A stretch of 7,445 nucleotides of DNA from assembly GCA_900549005.1 (NCBI GenBank), contig URMT01000082.1, forward strand, positions 1-7,445, written 5' to 3'. The stretch is from an uncultured Eubacteriales bacterium. Its GTDB lineage: Bacteria > Bacillota > Clostridia > Christensenellales > Borkfalkiaceae. The notes beneath the pieces are model-generated. The model made no database searches. It had not been told where the DNA came from and worked only from the letters and a program-made list of their open reading frames with translations. Below, piece after piece: positions 1-6,831 of the stretch; position 1 is the stretch's first letter; every line of letters begins with the position of its first letter. A program made the translations under genes and the position numbers.

Positions 1-159
1 ACCCGTTATGGACGTGTTATGCGGCAAAATTACTGCTCGCATTTTCAAGGGTTGATGGGCAGGAGGAAAGTAGGGCTTTCACCTTGTCTTGCTTGCTTCT
101 CTGAACCCGTTATGGACGTGTTATGCGGCAAAATTACTGCTCGCATTTTCAAGGGTTGA
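1..159. repeat. 55-bp direct duplication, two identical copies 104 bp apart
   Basis: Positions 1-55 and 105-159 are identical over 55 bases, beginning ACCCGTTATG and ending CAAGGGTTGA. They are separated by 49 bases of unrelated sequence. The second copy is preceded by A, so its ends read AACCC and GGGTT, a short terminal inverted repeat. The first copy may continue left of the window. No convincing reading frame uses the repeat. It could be a remnant of a tandem array with a 104-bp period or two copies of a small repeat element. The identity suggests recent duplication or ongoing homogenisation. Confidence 0.85.
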
Positions 160-161
160 CG

Positions 162-532
162 GCGGCGTAAGCCGCAACGTTGCCGCAAGGCAACTTATCA
201 CGCGCGGCAAGCCGCGCTCATCACTAATCACTCCCAAAAGCAACTCATAACTGAAACTTTCTTCTGTCATTTCGAGCGGAGTGAACCGAAGGTGAACGCA
301 GTCGAGAAATCTCAACATTGTGTATTTTTGAGATTTCTCCGTGCGGGCTATGCCCTTAGTCGAAATGACAATGGCAGCATTACTTTCACGCGGGCAAATC
401 CCGCTCATCACTTGCGCCAACAGGCGCAATCATCGCTTATCACTCTGCGTAAGCGGCTTACCGCGCTCATCACTCATCACTCATCACGCCCAAAAGCAAC
501 TCATAACTTCAATTGGTGCGGCAATATGCCGC
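162..532. repeat. Array of short perfect hairpins with TCATCAC-type spacers
   Basis: At least six small palindromes occur here: 162-175 (GCGGC, loop GTAA), 179-194 (GTTGCC, loop GCAA), 202-217 (GCGCGGC around AA), 390-404 (GCGGG, loop CAAAT), 412-429 (TTGCGCC, loop AACA) and 518-532 (GCGGCA, loop ATA). The spacers between them repeat a TCATCAC or TTATCAC heptamer (about 194-201, 218-231, 404-411, 430-444 and 467-487). The stems differ in sequence but all pair perfectly, and two loops are GNRA tetraloops if transcribed. A 20-bp piece, CCCAAAAGCAACTCATAACT, occurs at both 233-252 and 489-508. This is repetitive intergenic DNA of unknown function. Confidence 0.7.
265..370 (+). repeat. MITE/REP-like inverted-repeat element, copy 1
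   Basis: A 106-bp element is bounded by perfect inverted termini, TGTCATTTCGA at 265-275 and TCGAAATGACA at 360-370. A second nested perfect 12-bp inverted repeat is GAGAAATCTCAA at 304-315 and TTGAGATTTCTC at 328-339. No transposase is encoded. Its right half (TTGAGATTTCTCC, then CGGGCTAT, ending ATGACAAT) recurs at 3378-3480 and, inverted, at 6609-6743, so it belongs to a dispersed family. It is presumably a non-autonomous mobile or REP-type repeat. Which enzyme moved it cannot be seen here. Confidence 0.75.
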
Positions 533-544
533 AATTACTTATAA

Positions 545-2515
<1,971 letters not shown>

Positions 2516-2553
2516 GCCGCATATATGCTCTGATTATCGTAGTAAAACAGTAA

Positions 2554-2587
2554 AAAATGCCTGCGCTTTAAAAGGCGCAGGCATTTT
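2554..2587. terminator. Bidirectional intrinsic terminator between ligA and comF
   Basis: A perfect 13-bp inverted repeat, AAAATGCCTGCGC at 2554-2566 and GCGCAGGCATTTT at 2575-2587, encloses an 8-nt loop. The GC-rich core with A-tract on one side and T-tract on the other gives a terminator shape on both strands. It sits 38 bases after the ligA stop and 19 bases beyond the comF stop, so it plausibly serves both convergent genes. Confidence 0.92.
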
Positions 2588-2606
2588 AAATTTTATGTAA
2601 ATAATT

Positions 2607-3335
2607 TTATTGTCGGCTGCTATTTTCCGCGTTATACTCCACGCTTGCGGCAGTCACAAAATAAACGGCGCGCGCACCCGCAGAAAGCAATTTTCTGCAA
2701 ACTTCTTCGGCGGTGGCGCCCGTCGTTAAAACGTCGTCGACGAGCAGTATGTTTTTATCCTTCACCGCCGCGCGGTCGGAATATTCAAAGCACCCTTTCA
2801 GATTTTTAAGCCTGTCCGATTTAGAAAGGCTCTTCTGTTCGTCGGTGTCGCGCTTCTTTTTCAGCGCGTGCACAAGCGGAATATTTAGCCTTTCCGCAAC
2901 TTCTGCGGCAAGCAGTTCGCCCTGGTTGTAACCGCGCGCCCTCTTGCGCCGCTTGGTTATGGGTACGTAGGTCACCGCATCGCACTTCGGCAACGCCATC
3001 GCCTTTTCTGCCATAAGTTCGCCCAGGTAGGCTTTCAGGTACTTCGCCCCGTTTTTGAATTTGAGGACGAGTGCCGCTCCTCCGCCCGAATATACCAGCG
3101 CCGAGGCACCCTTTTTATACAGCGGAGCCTCTGCCTTGCAGTCTATGCAGATTTCTTCGTGCGCCGTCTTTCTGCCGCATACAGGGCAGACTGTCTTGTC
3201 GTTGAAAATAACGGCAGGCGCACACTTTTTGCAAAAATGCCCGCCGTCAAAAATTTCAGCGCCGCATATGTCGCAGGTGATGTTCTGCGGGAACAGACTG
3301 TCGCGCACGGCAAGCAAAAAATCTTTCAGTTTCAT
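2607..3335 (-). CDS. comF: ComF family phosphoribosyltransferase-like protein
   Basis: This 242-residue protein has the ComF/ComFC layout. The N-terminal zinc-binding part carries four CxxC pairs (C21/C24, C35/C38, C50/C53, C63/C66), and a type I phosphoribosyltransferase domain follows. In that domain RARGYNQ (132-138) and the PRPP-binding loop LLVDDVLTTGAT (197-208) are intact, with both acidic residues D200 and D201. ComFC-type proteins take part in uptake of transforming DNA, probably together with the ComFA helicase and single-strand binding factors, but their reaction is poorly defined. No comFA is next to it here, and many non-competent bacteria keep a lone comF. The ATG at 3335 is the natural start, although no good Shine-Dalgarno is visible. 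A dispersed repeat begins 42 bases upstream. The gene converges on ligA. Confidence 0.93.
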   Translation of the reverse strand: MKLKDFLLAVRDSLFPQNITCDICGAEIFDGGHFCKKCAPAVIFNDKTVCPVCGRKTAHEEICIDCKAEAPLYKKGASALVYSGGGAALVLKFKNGAKYLKAYLGELMAEKAMALPKCDAVTYVPITKRRKRARGYNQGELLAAEVAERLNIPLVHALKKKRDTDEQKSLSKSDRLKNLKGCFEYSDRAAVKDKNILLVDDVLTTGATAEEVCRKLLSAGARAVYFVTAASVEYNAENSSRQ

Positions 3336-3377
3336 ATTGGTTTTTCAGACAGTTTTAGTGCCGCGTATTTGCTGTTG

Positions 3378-3480
3378 TTGAGATTTCTCCACGCGGGCTA
3401 TATATAACCCTTGGTCGTAAGGAGCGAAGCGACGGAATAGCGATTGTTCGCTTTATAAGCGCAATCGCGTCAATGACAAT
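3378..3480 (+). repeat. MITE/REP-like element, copy 2 (with extra hairpin insert)
   Basis: It begins TTGAGATTTCTCC and CGCGGGCTAT like the right half of the 265-370 element, and ends AATGACAAT like it. About 55 bases are inserted before that end. The insert is a hairpin: GCGATTG (3440-3446), CGCTT (3449-3453), AAGCG (3457-3461) and CAATCGC (3462-3468), giving 7 + 5 bp with a TT bulge. The same extended form occurs inverted at 6609-6743, where the apical stem is CGCT/AGCG around GTA, shorter but still paired. Confidence 0.75.
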
Positions 3481-3513
3481 AAGAATAAAGGTTCATAAAG
3501 ACATATTCCCGCA

Positions 3514-3554
3514 GCAAATTTCAGCGCGGCAGCCCGCGCGTTAAAAAAATTTGC
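3514..3554. repeat. Two-part hairpin
   Basis: An outer 8-bp stem pairs GCAAATTT (3514-3521) with AAATTTGC (3547-3554). It encloses a perfect inner stem, GCGCGG (3524-3529) and CCGCGC (3534-3539), with loop CAGC. It lacks a T-run after the GC stem on either strand, so it is not an obvious terminator. It is probably another small intergenic palindrome. Confidence 0.55.
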
Positions 3555-3601
3555 AAGGAATAATTTCTGAACCATAGCTGTTTCCAAATTTATTATGGCG
3601 A

Positions 3602-3639
3602 AAAAAGAGCAGCAGGGTTTCCCTGCGATACCTCTTTTT
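3602..3639 (+). repeat. Nested hairpin ending in a T-run, terminator-like
   Basis: An outer stem of AAAAAGAG (3602-3609) and CTCTTTTT (3632-3639) encloses GCAGGG (3612-3617), loop TTT and CCCTGC (3621-3626). On the plus strand it resembles an intrinsic terminator, but no gene on that strand precedes it. A 19-codon frame from 3595 to 3654 runs through it and is judged coincidental. Confidence 0.5.
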
Positions 3640-3657
3640 ACGACAACAGTTTAAATC

Positions 3658-3696
3658 TCACGGAAAAGTATTTGCCAAAGGCAAAACTTTTCGTGA
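3658..3696. repeat. TCACG-ended palindrome, copy 1
   Basis: This is an imperfect palindrome. TCAC with AAAAGT and TTTGCC pairs with GGCAAA, ACTTTT and GTGA across loop AAA, giving about 16 pairs with two single-base bulges. Its ends match the palindromes at 3968-4009 and 6412-6453 (the minus strand reads AAAGGTTCACGAAAAG). It lies nine bases before the structured RNA candidate at 3705. Confidence 0.65.
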
Positions 3697-3704
3697 ACCT
3701 TTAA

Positions 3705-3957
3705 AAATAAATAATGTTTGCAAGGCGGGTTTCCCGCCGCCGCAAGACCACATTTGCAGCGTAAGCTGGCTCACCGGAGGTGAATTCGCGCGACTATATA
3801 AATGAGGGCCCTTAATTGCCGCGAGAGACGAACATTGCAGTTCTTCAAACAGCGGACACCCGCTGTTTGTGCAATGTGAGATGAGCGAGGGCAAATCATA
3901 GCCCGAGCGGTGACCGAGCGCGGCGGCTACTTCACCGCACGCCGCGCGAGACCTTGG
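3705..3957 (+). ncRNA. Candidate structured non-coding RNA, copy A (complete)
   Basis: This stretch of about 250 bases folds almost end to end. In order: GGCGGG/CCCGCC (3724-3738, loop TTT); CAGC/GCTG around a GTAA tetraloop (3757-3768); TCACC/GGTGA around GGA (3771-3783); TCGCG/CGCGA (3786-3790 with 3820-3824) enclosing a loop with GGGCCC (3806-3811). Next is a long arm, ACATTGCA/TGCAATGT plus CAAACAGCGG/CCGCTGTTTG (3832-3877), then GGGC/GCCC (3889-3904). Last comes an H-type pseudoknot in which GCGGTGA (3907-3913) pairs TCACCGC (3932-3938) inside the loop of GCGCGGCG/CGCCGCGC (3918-3925 with 3940-3947). A diverged partial copy at 6476-6600 keeps the loops and changes the stems compensatorily, so I infer selection on RNA structure. 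Strand is inferred from the GNRA loop and the following palindrome. No clear promoter is visible. The raiA-motif RNA of Firmicutes, of similar size, pseudoknotted and as I recall often near comF/raiA genes, is the first known class to test; I could not confirm a match. Confidence 0.6.
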
Positions 3958-3967
3958 TTCCTAAACC

Positions 3968-4009
3968 TCACGAAAAATTCAGCTCTCGGCCAGAGCTGAA
4001 TTTTTGTGA
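3968..4009 (-). terminator. Palindrome behind metK, likely bidirectional terminator
   Basis: An 18-bp stem (TCAC, AAAAATTC and AGCTCT against AGAGCT, GAATTTTT and GTGA) has one bulged base and a five-base loop, CGGCC. It begins four bases after the metK stop codon. With A and T tracts flanking a GC-containing tip it could end metK transcripts on the minus strand and the candidate RNA on the plus strand. It is the same family as 6412-6453: outer arms and the CTGGCCGAG apex are shared, while the middle of the stem differs and still pairs. Confidence 0.75.
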
Positions 4010-4013
4010 ACCT

Positions 4014-5174
4014 TTACAGATATTTCTTCAAATCGTCCACCCTGTCAAGCCTCTCCCAGGGCAGGTTGGGCTTGCCGAAGTGTCCGTACGCTGCCGTCTG
4101 CAAATAAATCGGCCTGCGCAGTCCCAGCGTTTCGATGATGGAGTAGGGGCGAAGGTCAAATTCGCGCAGTACTATGTCTGCAATTTCGCCGTCGGGCAGT
4201 CTGCCCGTACCCTTGGTGTCGATGAATACCGATACGGGGGTAGATACGCCGATTGCATAGGCAACCTGCATTTCAACTTCGTCGGCAAGTCCCGCGGCAA
4301 CCAGGTTCTTGCACACGTAGCGCGCCATATATGCCGACGAACGGTCAACTTTTGTGGGGTCCTTGCCAGAAAAAGCTCCGCCGCCGTGCGCGCACCTGCC
4401 GCCGTAGGTGTCAACTATAATCTTCCTGCCCGTAAGTCCGCTGTCGCCCTCGGGTCCGCCTATTTCAAACCTTCCCGTGGGGTTAATATAATACTTTGTT
4501 CCCTCGTCTAAAAGTTCGCCGGGAATAACCGCGTCGATTACGTATTTTTTTATATCTTCGCGCAGCATATCCTGGTAGACGTTTTCGTTGTGCTGGCAAG
4601 AAACTACCACCGTGTCTACGCGCTTGGGAACGCGGCCTTCATACTCCACCGTAACCTGCGTCTTTCCGTCGGGGCGGAGGTAGGGCAAAAGCCCGCACTT
4701 TCTCACGTCGGTAAGGCGCTTTGCCAGCCTGTTTGCAAGGTGTGCGGTGAGCGGCATAAGTTCGGCCGTTTCGTTGCAGGCGTAGCCGAACATCATTCCC
4801 TGGTCGCCCGCGCCTATAAGGTCGTTCAGGTCGCCGCCGCTGCGGTTTTCCACCGAGCTGTCAACGCCCATCGCAATGTCGGGGCTCTGCCTGTGTATGG
4901 CAAGGGTAATCTTGCAGTTGTCTGCGCGGAAGTTGCCGAAGGTATACCCGATTTTCGCCATAATATCGCGCGCAATCTTCTTGTATTTTACCTTGGCGGC
5001 GGTGGTAATTTCGCCCATTATAAGTATCTGGTTATACGCCGCGCAGCACTCAATCGCACAGCGCGCCATATTGTCCTGCGCCAGCACGGCGTCTAAAATG
5101 CCGTCAGAAATCTGGTCGCACAGCTTGTCGGGATGTCCTTCCGTAACGCTTTCGCTTGTAAAAAGTTTTTTCAT
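4014..5174 (-). CDS. metK: S-adenosylmethionine synthetase (methionine adenosyltransferase)
   Basis: MetK joins methionine and ATP to make S-adenosylmethionine, releasing phosphate and pyrophosphate; it acts in the cytoplasm as a tetramer. The protein is full length at 386 residues and keeps the hallmarks: [12 protein letters not shown] (13-24), with catalytic His14; [12 protein letters not shown] (121-132); [12 protein letters not shown] (240-251); and [16 protein letters not shown] (264-279), the phosphate-binding loop. The local wording GGRCAH before GGGAF is a little unusual, but the histidine is conserved. The ATG at 5174 is supported by TAAGGA at 5181-5186, six bases upstream. Expression is evidently controlled by the SAM-I riboswitch and terminator upstream, so the product shuts down its own synthesis. 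It is divergent from the radical SAM gene and appears monocistronic, ending in a palindrome four bases after the stop. Confidence 0.98.
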   Translation of the reverse strand: MKKLFTSESVTEGHPDKLCDQISDGILDAVLAQDNMARCAIECCAAYNQILIMGEITTAAKVKYKKIARDIMAKIGYTFGNFRADNCKITLAIHRQSPDIAMGVDSSVENRSGGDLNDLIGAGDQGMMFGYACNETAELMPLTAHLANRLAKRLTDVRKCGLLPYLRPDGKTQVTVEYEGRVPKRVDTVVVSCQHNENVYQDMLREDIKKYVIDAVIPGELLDEGTKYYINPTGRFEIGGPEGDSGLTGRKIIVDTYGGRCAHGGGAFSGKDPTKVDRSSAYMARYVCKNLVAAGLADEVEMQVAYAIGVSTPVSVFIDTKGTGRLPDGEIADIVLREFDLRPYSIIETLGLRRPIYLQTAAYGHFGKPNLPWERLDRVDDLKKYL

Positions 5175-5192
5175 AGTATATCCTTAAAAAAT

Positions 5193-5264
5193 TTATAGCG
5201 TGATTAAAATTTTGTATATGCGGCGAAATACTGTGCCGCAAAGTATATCCTCTATTTTTTCCAT
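5193..5264 (-). CDS. Possible 23-aa leader ORF in the metK 5' UTR
   Basis: Between the riboswitch terminator and metK, an ATG at 5264 opens a 23-codon frame (MEKIEDILCGTVF and so on) that stops 18 bases before the metK start. The only Shine-Dalgarno-like sequence, GGAG, lies in the 3' arm of the terminator hairpin, eight bases upstream of the ATG. It would be free only when the terminator does not form. The frame also contains a TGCGGC/GCCGCA hairpin (5219-5224 with 5235-5240). No similarity to a known peptide is recognised. It may simply be chance in an AT-rich leader. Confidence 0.22.
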   Translation of the reverse strand: MEKIEDILCGTVFRRIYKILITL

Positions 5265-5265
5265 T

Positions 5266-5289
5266 AAAAAAGCTCCGCCGACGCGGAGC
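5266..5289 (-). terminator. SAM riboswitch expression-platform terminator
   Basis: On the minus strand a perfect 7-bp stem, GCTCCGC and GCGGAGC around GTCG, is followed at once by six T residues. It lies six bases beyond the 3' side of aptamer helix P1 and about 90 bases before metK. This is the expected off-switch: SAM binding stabilises P1 and lets this hairpin stop transcription. Confidence 0.95.
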
Positions 5290-5295
5290 ATATCA

Positions 5296-5399
5296 TTGCA
5301 CAAATATTTACCCCATCGGTACGGCATTAGCACCTTGCATTGCAGGTTGCTGTGTGGTCAGCGGGCCGTTCCCTCGCACACTCTTAATAGGTTGTGCAA
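5296..5399 (-). promoter_or_regulatory. SAM-I riboswitch (S box) aptamer controlling metK
   Basis: Read on the minus strand, the outer P1 helix is TTGCACAA (5392-5399) pairing TTGTGCAA (5296-5303). Inside it are the S-box landmarks: AAGAGTG, GAGGGAACGGCCC, GCAACC and AAGGTGCTAATGCC. A P3 arm (ACCT/AGGT) and a P4 arm (TACC/GGTA) follow. The terminator stands immediately downstream. SAM-I aptamers bind S-adenosylmethionine and repress methionine/SAM genes; being upstream of metK, this is feedback control. The joining sequence TGACCACACAGC is slightly off the commonest form. Confidence 0.95.
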
Positions 5400-5401
5400 A
5401 G

Positions 5402-5430
5402 AGTATATCACCGCCGCGCCGCGCTGTCAA
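5402..5430 (-). promoter_or_regulatory. metK: Sigma-70-type promoter of the metK leader
   Basis: On the minus strand TTGACA (5425-5430) and TATACT (5402-5407) are separated by exactly 17 bases. Transcription should start near 5395-5397, at or just inside the 5' strand of riboswitch helix P1, so the transcript begins almost directly with the aptamer. The GC-rich spacer (GCG repeats) is unusual. Confidence 0.88.
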
Positions 5431-5448
5431 ATAAAAACGCCGCTTTTA

Positions 5449-5477
5449 TTGCATTATAAAAAAATTTGTTTTATAAT
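5449..5477 (+). promoter_or_regulatory. Probable promoter of the radical SAM gene
   Basis: A perfect TATAAT at 5472-5477 is preceded, at 17 bases, by a weak -35 box, TTGCAT (5449-5454). A start near 5484 would leave a leader of roughly 60 bases before the ATG at 5543. The two divergent -35 boxes are only 18 bases apart. Confidence 0.6.
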
Positions 5478-5542
5478 AGTATGCGCGGCAGGGGCGCATA
5501 AGTTTAAGCTCCGCGCCGACTTGAATACAGAGAAGTGTTACA

Positions 5543-6394
5543 ATGAACTGTACGCAATGTCCCGTAGCCTGCGGCGCCGACCGCGAAAAGGGCAGGGGAG
5601 CCTGCTCGGTGCAGGGGCTTAAAATAGCAAAATACTACCTTCACCCGTTCGAAGAACCCTTCATCTCGTTCAAAAACGGAAGCGGCTGCATATTCTTCTG
5701 CGGCTGTCCGCTAAAATGCAGGTTCTGCCAGAACTTTGAAGTTTCGCGCGCGACCCGCGGCAAGGATATAACGGTGGAAGAGCTTGCGGCTACTTTCAAA
5801 GAGCTTGAAGATATGGGCGCCGACAACATAAATCTCGTCAACCCCACGCACTATGTAAGCCACATTGCGCGCGCGTTCGAACTGTACCGCCCGCACATTC
5901 CCGTGGTATACAACACACACGGCTACGAACGGCTTGAAACGCTTGCCGAAGCCGCACAGTTCACCGATATCTGGTTGCCGGATTTAAAATTTATGAGCGA
6001 AGATATGGCGCGCCGCTACACCGCCCGCGCCGACTACGCAAAATACGCCCTTCCCGCCATAGAGTTTATGGCAAAAAAAGAGCCTTCGTTCGACGGCGAG
6101 GGCAAAATGCTTTCTGGCTGTATAGTGCGCCACCTTATAATGCCTATGGGCGTGGAAGATTCGGTAAATGTGGTAAATTTTGTGGCGACCTTGCCCGAAA
6201 CGGTATATTTTAGCCTGATGAGCCAGTACACCCCTTGCGGCGACATAGCCTCAACCCCCGAACTTCAACGCAAAATAACCTCGCGCGAATACAATAAGGT
6301 ACTCTCCGCTGTGAGCGCGGCGGGACTGAAAAACGTCTTTTTGCAGGATAAGAGCAGCGCGGGGGAGGGGTTTATACCGAAGTGGGACTGGTAA
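5543..6394 (+). CDS. Radical SAM protein, PflX/COG1313-like (putative pyruvate formate-lyase activating enzyme family)
   Basis: This 283-residue protein has the radical SAM iron-sulfur motif CxxxCxxC at C55, C59 and C62 (CPLKCRFCQN), which binds the 4Fe-4S cluster that cleaves S-adenosylmethionine. Ahead of it an N-terminal cysteine set, CTQCPVAC with C3, C6, C10 and C21, followed by GRGACSV, is typical of the PflX/COG1313 group and may hold a second metal site. Later landmarks are NLVNPTHY (98-105), NTHGYE (124-129), WLPDLKF (144-150) and MSQYTPCGD (226-234). The group is often annotated as a pyruvate formate-lyase activating enzyme, but its substrate is generally unknown, and no glycyl radical enzyme is nearby. 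The ATG at 5543 has only a weak GAGAAG ribosome-binding site. It stands divergent to metK, which makes its cosubstrate. It seems monocistronic, with a palindrome after the stop. Confidence 0.9.
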   Translation: MNCTQCPVACGADREKGRGACSVQGLKIAKYYLHPFEEPFISFKNGSGCIFFCGCPLKCRFCQNFEVSRATRGKDITVEELAATFKELEDMGADNINLVNPTHYVSHIARAFELYRPHIPVVYNTHGYERLETLAEAAQFTDIWLPDLKFMSEDMARRYTARADYAKYALPAIEFMAKKEPSFDGEGKMLSGCIVRHLIMPMGVEDSVNVVNFVATLPETVYFSLMSQYTPCGDIASTPELQRKITSREYNKVLSAVSAAGLKNVFLQDKSSAGEGFIPKWDW

Positions 6395-6411
6395 GGGGTT
6401 CACGAAAGGGC

Positions 6412-6453
6412 TCACAAAATTTCCGCCCTGGCCGAGTGCGGAAATTTTCGTGA
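6412..6453 (+). terminator. Palindrome behind the radical SAM gene, possible terminator
   Basis: TCACAAAATTTCCGC (6412-6426) pairs with GCGGAAATTTTCGTGA (6438-6453), a 15-bp stem with a single bulged C. The apex reads CTGGCCGAG, the same as the metK palindrome read in the metK direction. It begins 17 bases after the stop codon. A-tract and T-tract flanks fit a bidirectional terminator, though the T-run is interrupted. Confidence 0.65.
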
Positions 6454-6475
6454 ATTTGAGAAACTAAGTTTCTCT

Positions 6476-6600
6476 GGCGGCATTTTTTAGGGCCCACGAT
6501 TACAGAAATGCCGCCATTCACTTCCAGCGAGCCCGCTTGCGCGGCAAATTGTGTCGCGCGTAAGCGGCGAACTAAATTCGCCTTGCGCACATATTTGTTT
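6476..6600 (-). ncRNA. Candidate structured non-coding RNA, copy B (5' domain only)
   Basis: Read on the minus strand this matches the first 120 bases of copy A in order and spacing. A lead-in of AAACAAATATG and GCAAGGCG comes first. Then come GGCGAA/TTCGCC (6566-6571 with 6577-6582), CCGC/GCGG around a GCAA tetraloop (6533-6544) and CGCT/AGTG around GGA (6519-6529). A long stem follows, GGCGGCATTT/AAATGCCGCC (6476-6485 with 6506-6515), whose loop keeps GTAA and GGGCCCT (GGGCCC at 6490-6495). Stem sequences differ from copy A but all pair. The long arm and pseudoknot of copy A are missing; a short GAGAAAC hairpin and the terminal palindrome follow instead. It may be a shortened functional paralogue or a decaying copy. 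Confidence 0.5.
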
Positions 6601-6608
6601 TAAAAAAA

Positions 6609-6743
6609 ATTGTCATTGACGCGATTGCGCTTACAGCGAACAATCGCTATTCCGTCGCTTCGCTCCTTACGAGCGCAGTCGCGCGAGGGCTATGCCCGCT
6701 GCCCTGCCGAGGCTCCCGAAGGGAAACGGCAGAGAAATCTCAA
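6609..6743 (-). repeat. MITE/REP-like element, copy 3, inverted relative to copy 2
   Basis: On the minus strand it starts TTGAGATTTCTC (6732-6743) and ends CAATGACAAT (6609-6618). The 63-base block at 6609-6671 is almost the reverse complement of 3416-3480, differing mainly in a two-base change of the hairpin tip. The left part carries extra GGGCAGCGGGCAT sequence and a GGCTCCCGAAGGGAA hairpin-like insert not present in copy 2. No coding capacity is evident. Confidence 0.75.
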
Positions 6744-6831
6744 CCGCAGGATGAAAGGACATTGTTTGCCACGATTGGCAAAAACTTACAGCTCATTATT
6801 TTTACTTTTTAATGCCTATATTCTATAATTT

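Larger units (their letters stand above)
3336..4013. other. Gene-free 678-bp block between comF and metK
   Basis: No believable protein gene lies here; the open frames are short and cross hairpins. In order it holds a MITE-like copy (3378-3480), a nested hairpin (3514-3554), another nested hairpin (3602-3639), a palindrome (3658-3696), a strongly structured stretch that looks like an RNA gene (3705-3957) and the palindrome behind metK (3968-4009). Each is described separately. Confidence 0.85.
6395..6831. other. Gene-free 437-bp block between the radical SAM gene and the ABC-F gene
   Basis: No credible protein gene is seen. The block contains the palindrome behind the radical SAM gene (6412-6453), a small hairpin, GAGAAAC/GTTTCTC (6458-6474), a second copy of the structured RNA module on the minus strand (6476-6600), a MITE-like copy on the minus strand (6609-6743) and an AT-rich stretch before 6832. 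Its order, read on the minus strand, mirrors the block between comF and metK. Confidence 0.85.

Noticed and set aside
121..429. 102-codon minus-strand open frame before ligA
   Set aside because: It crosses the 55-bp duplication, the hairpin array and the MITE, so it is repeat-derived, not a gene.
162..532. CRISPR array
   Set aside because: The palindromes have different sequences and the recurring element is only a 7-8 base spacer motif; no constant repeat with unique spacers and no cas genes.
3595..3654. 19-aa plus-strand frame MAKKEQQGFP...
   Set aside because: It runs through a nested hairpin and has no Shine-Dalgarno, so it is most likely chance.
3658..3894. 78-codon minus-strand open frame rich in Cys/Pro
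   Set aside because: It lies across the structured RNA stems and the 3658 palindrome. Its composition follows the hairpins, and it has no ribosome-binding site or recognisable domain.
3700..3960. RNase P RNA, tmRNA, SRP RNA, 6S RNA or T-box leader
   Set aside because: None of the diagnostic conserved sequences of these RNAs could be recognised, and copy B as a second locus argues against the single-copy housekeeping RNAs.
4172..5187. Several long open frames antisense to or overlapping metK
   Set aside because: They are shadows of a strongly biased, clearly functional metK with no domain of their own.
5200..5622. 140-codon plus-strand frame over the riboswitch and the radical SAM start
   Set aside because: It is antisense to the SAM-I aptamer and terminator and out of frame with the radical SAM gene.
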